From Epiperipatus broadwayi (taxonomy: Eukaryota; Onychophora; Udeonychophora; Euonychophora; Peripatidae), in the NCBI GenBank assembly GCA_028023455.1, contig JAQFVV010006215.1:8171230-8235229 (forward strand): a stretch of 64,000 bases of DNA. Direction: 5' to 3'. How positions within the stretch are numbered: the first letter of the stretch is position 1; the number at the start of each line of letters is the position of its first letter. The translations under genes and the position numbers were made by a program. Shown here piece by piece: positions 63,441-64,000 of this stretch. Under the pieces are notes generated by a model that was not told the origin of the DNA, made no database searches, and saw only the letters and a list, made by a program, of their open reading frames with translations.

Positions 63441-64000
63441 CTTAAAGAAGTGTTTTTAAAACAATATTTATAAAAGAATAAATATAATATCAAAATATAT
63501 ATTGATTTTTTTGTTTATTATTTATTACTCTATGAATAATAAATAATATTTTTAGATATGAGATAAAAGATAATTGTAGTAGTAATGAAATTAAGAATTT
63601 TGTAGATAAGCATCATAGATCATTGTTTCAGAAATCTTTTGAGGCTTTTTCTTTAAGCAAGAAGATGAATTCTGCTATATAAATATTAAAAGAAGGAATA
63701 ATGAAGAAGAATGTGTAAAGAAATTAAAAATAAAAGTGCTCAACATGATAAACTCTACAAAATAAAAAGGCTAAATAATATAATGATAAATCTGCTCAAT
63801 CTTTAAATTAAAATTTATTTGTACGAAATCACTTATAAAATAGTATAAAATCTTCATTGTTTGAAAATAAAATCGATTTGGAAAAATAATCTAAAAGTAA
63901 AATCAATAAAATATATAATAAAATTGGAAATTCAAAAATAAATAGACAAATGTAAAGTGTCCATTGTTTACAAATTATTTACATTATATTCTTAATATTG
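63441..64000 (-). other. Cadherin intron upstream of exon A
   Basis: AT-rich sequence with no recognised exon up to the end of the window. Confidence 0.5.

Overview
The window looks like a stretch of an AT-rich invertebrate animal nuclear genome. Short exons with GT-AG introns encode cadherin repeats, and the rest is almost entirely transposable elements and their decay products. I see no bacterial-style operon, rRNA gene, CRISPR array or convincing functional tRNA gene. The sequence alone does not fix the phylum. CR1-like LINEs with PHD-finger ORF1s, Penelope-like elements, hAT and RTE elements occur together in many molluscs, arthropods, cnidarians and flatworms.

Host gene: one cadherin-superfamily gene lies on the minus strand. 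Seven exons can be chained with consistent splice phases, in order 63440-63238, 61957-61828, 57801-57719, 32485-32401, 30263-30087, 19421-19284 and 9322-9164. Joined, they give the later part of one extracellular cadherin (EC) repeat, two complete repeats and the start of another. Both ends of the gene lie outside the window. Its introns hold everything else, including one of about 25 kb (32486-57718).

Region by region. About 3.8-6.9 kb: internally deleted Ty3/Gypsy element (gag, integrase, two LTR-like ends). 7.4-8.3 kb: large palindromic repeat. 10.4-10.8 kb: 3' end of a Penelope-like element (PLE), with part of its GIY-YIG domain. 15.0-15.6 kb: second large palindrome. 15.9-18.9 kb: complete but decayed hAT element with an intact 8-bp target duplication. 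22.6 kb: nearly perfect 70-bp hairpin. 24.1-25.2 and 26.0-27.9 kb: two LINE 3' parts. 34.9-54.6 kb: retroelement pile. It holds CR1-like LINE-1, a PLE inverted composite, CR1-like LINE-2 and an L1/Tx1-like LINE-3, tied to trinucleotide tracts, one of which is about 800 bp of TAA. 55.0-56.6 kb: second hAT with a LINE piece inside. 60.5-61.3 kb: another copy of that same LINE family.

The most interesting signals are these. A two-helix hairpin motif resembling a hammerhead-ribozyme core recurs at about ten places in PLE-type repeats, with different helix sequences that still pair. A GIY-YIG fragment sits between about 400-bp inverted copies of its own tRNA-like 3' region, bounded by a 14-bp direct repeat. 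LINE-3 has TAA microsatellite on both sides. The 22.6 kb hairpin has only G-U-compatible differences between its arms. All family names come from motif recognition by eye; no database search was run.
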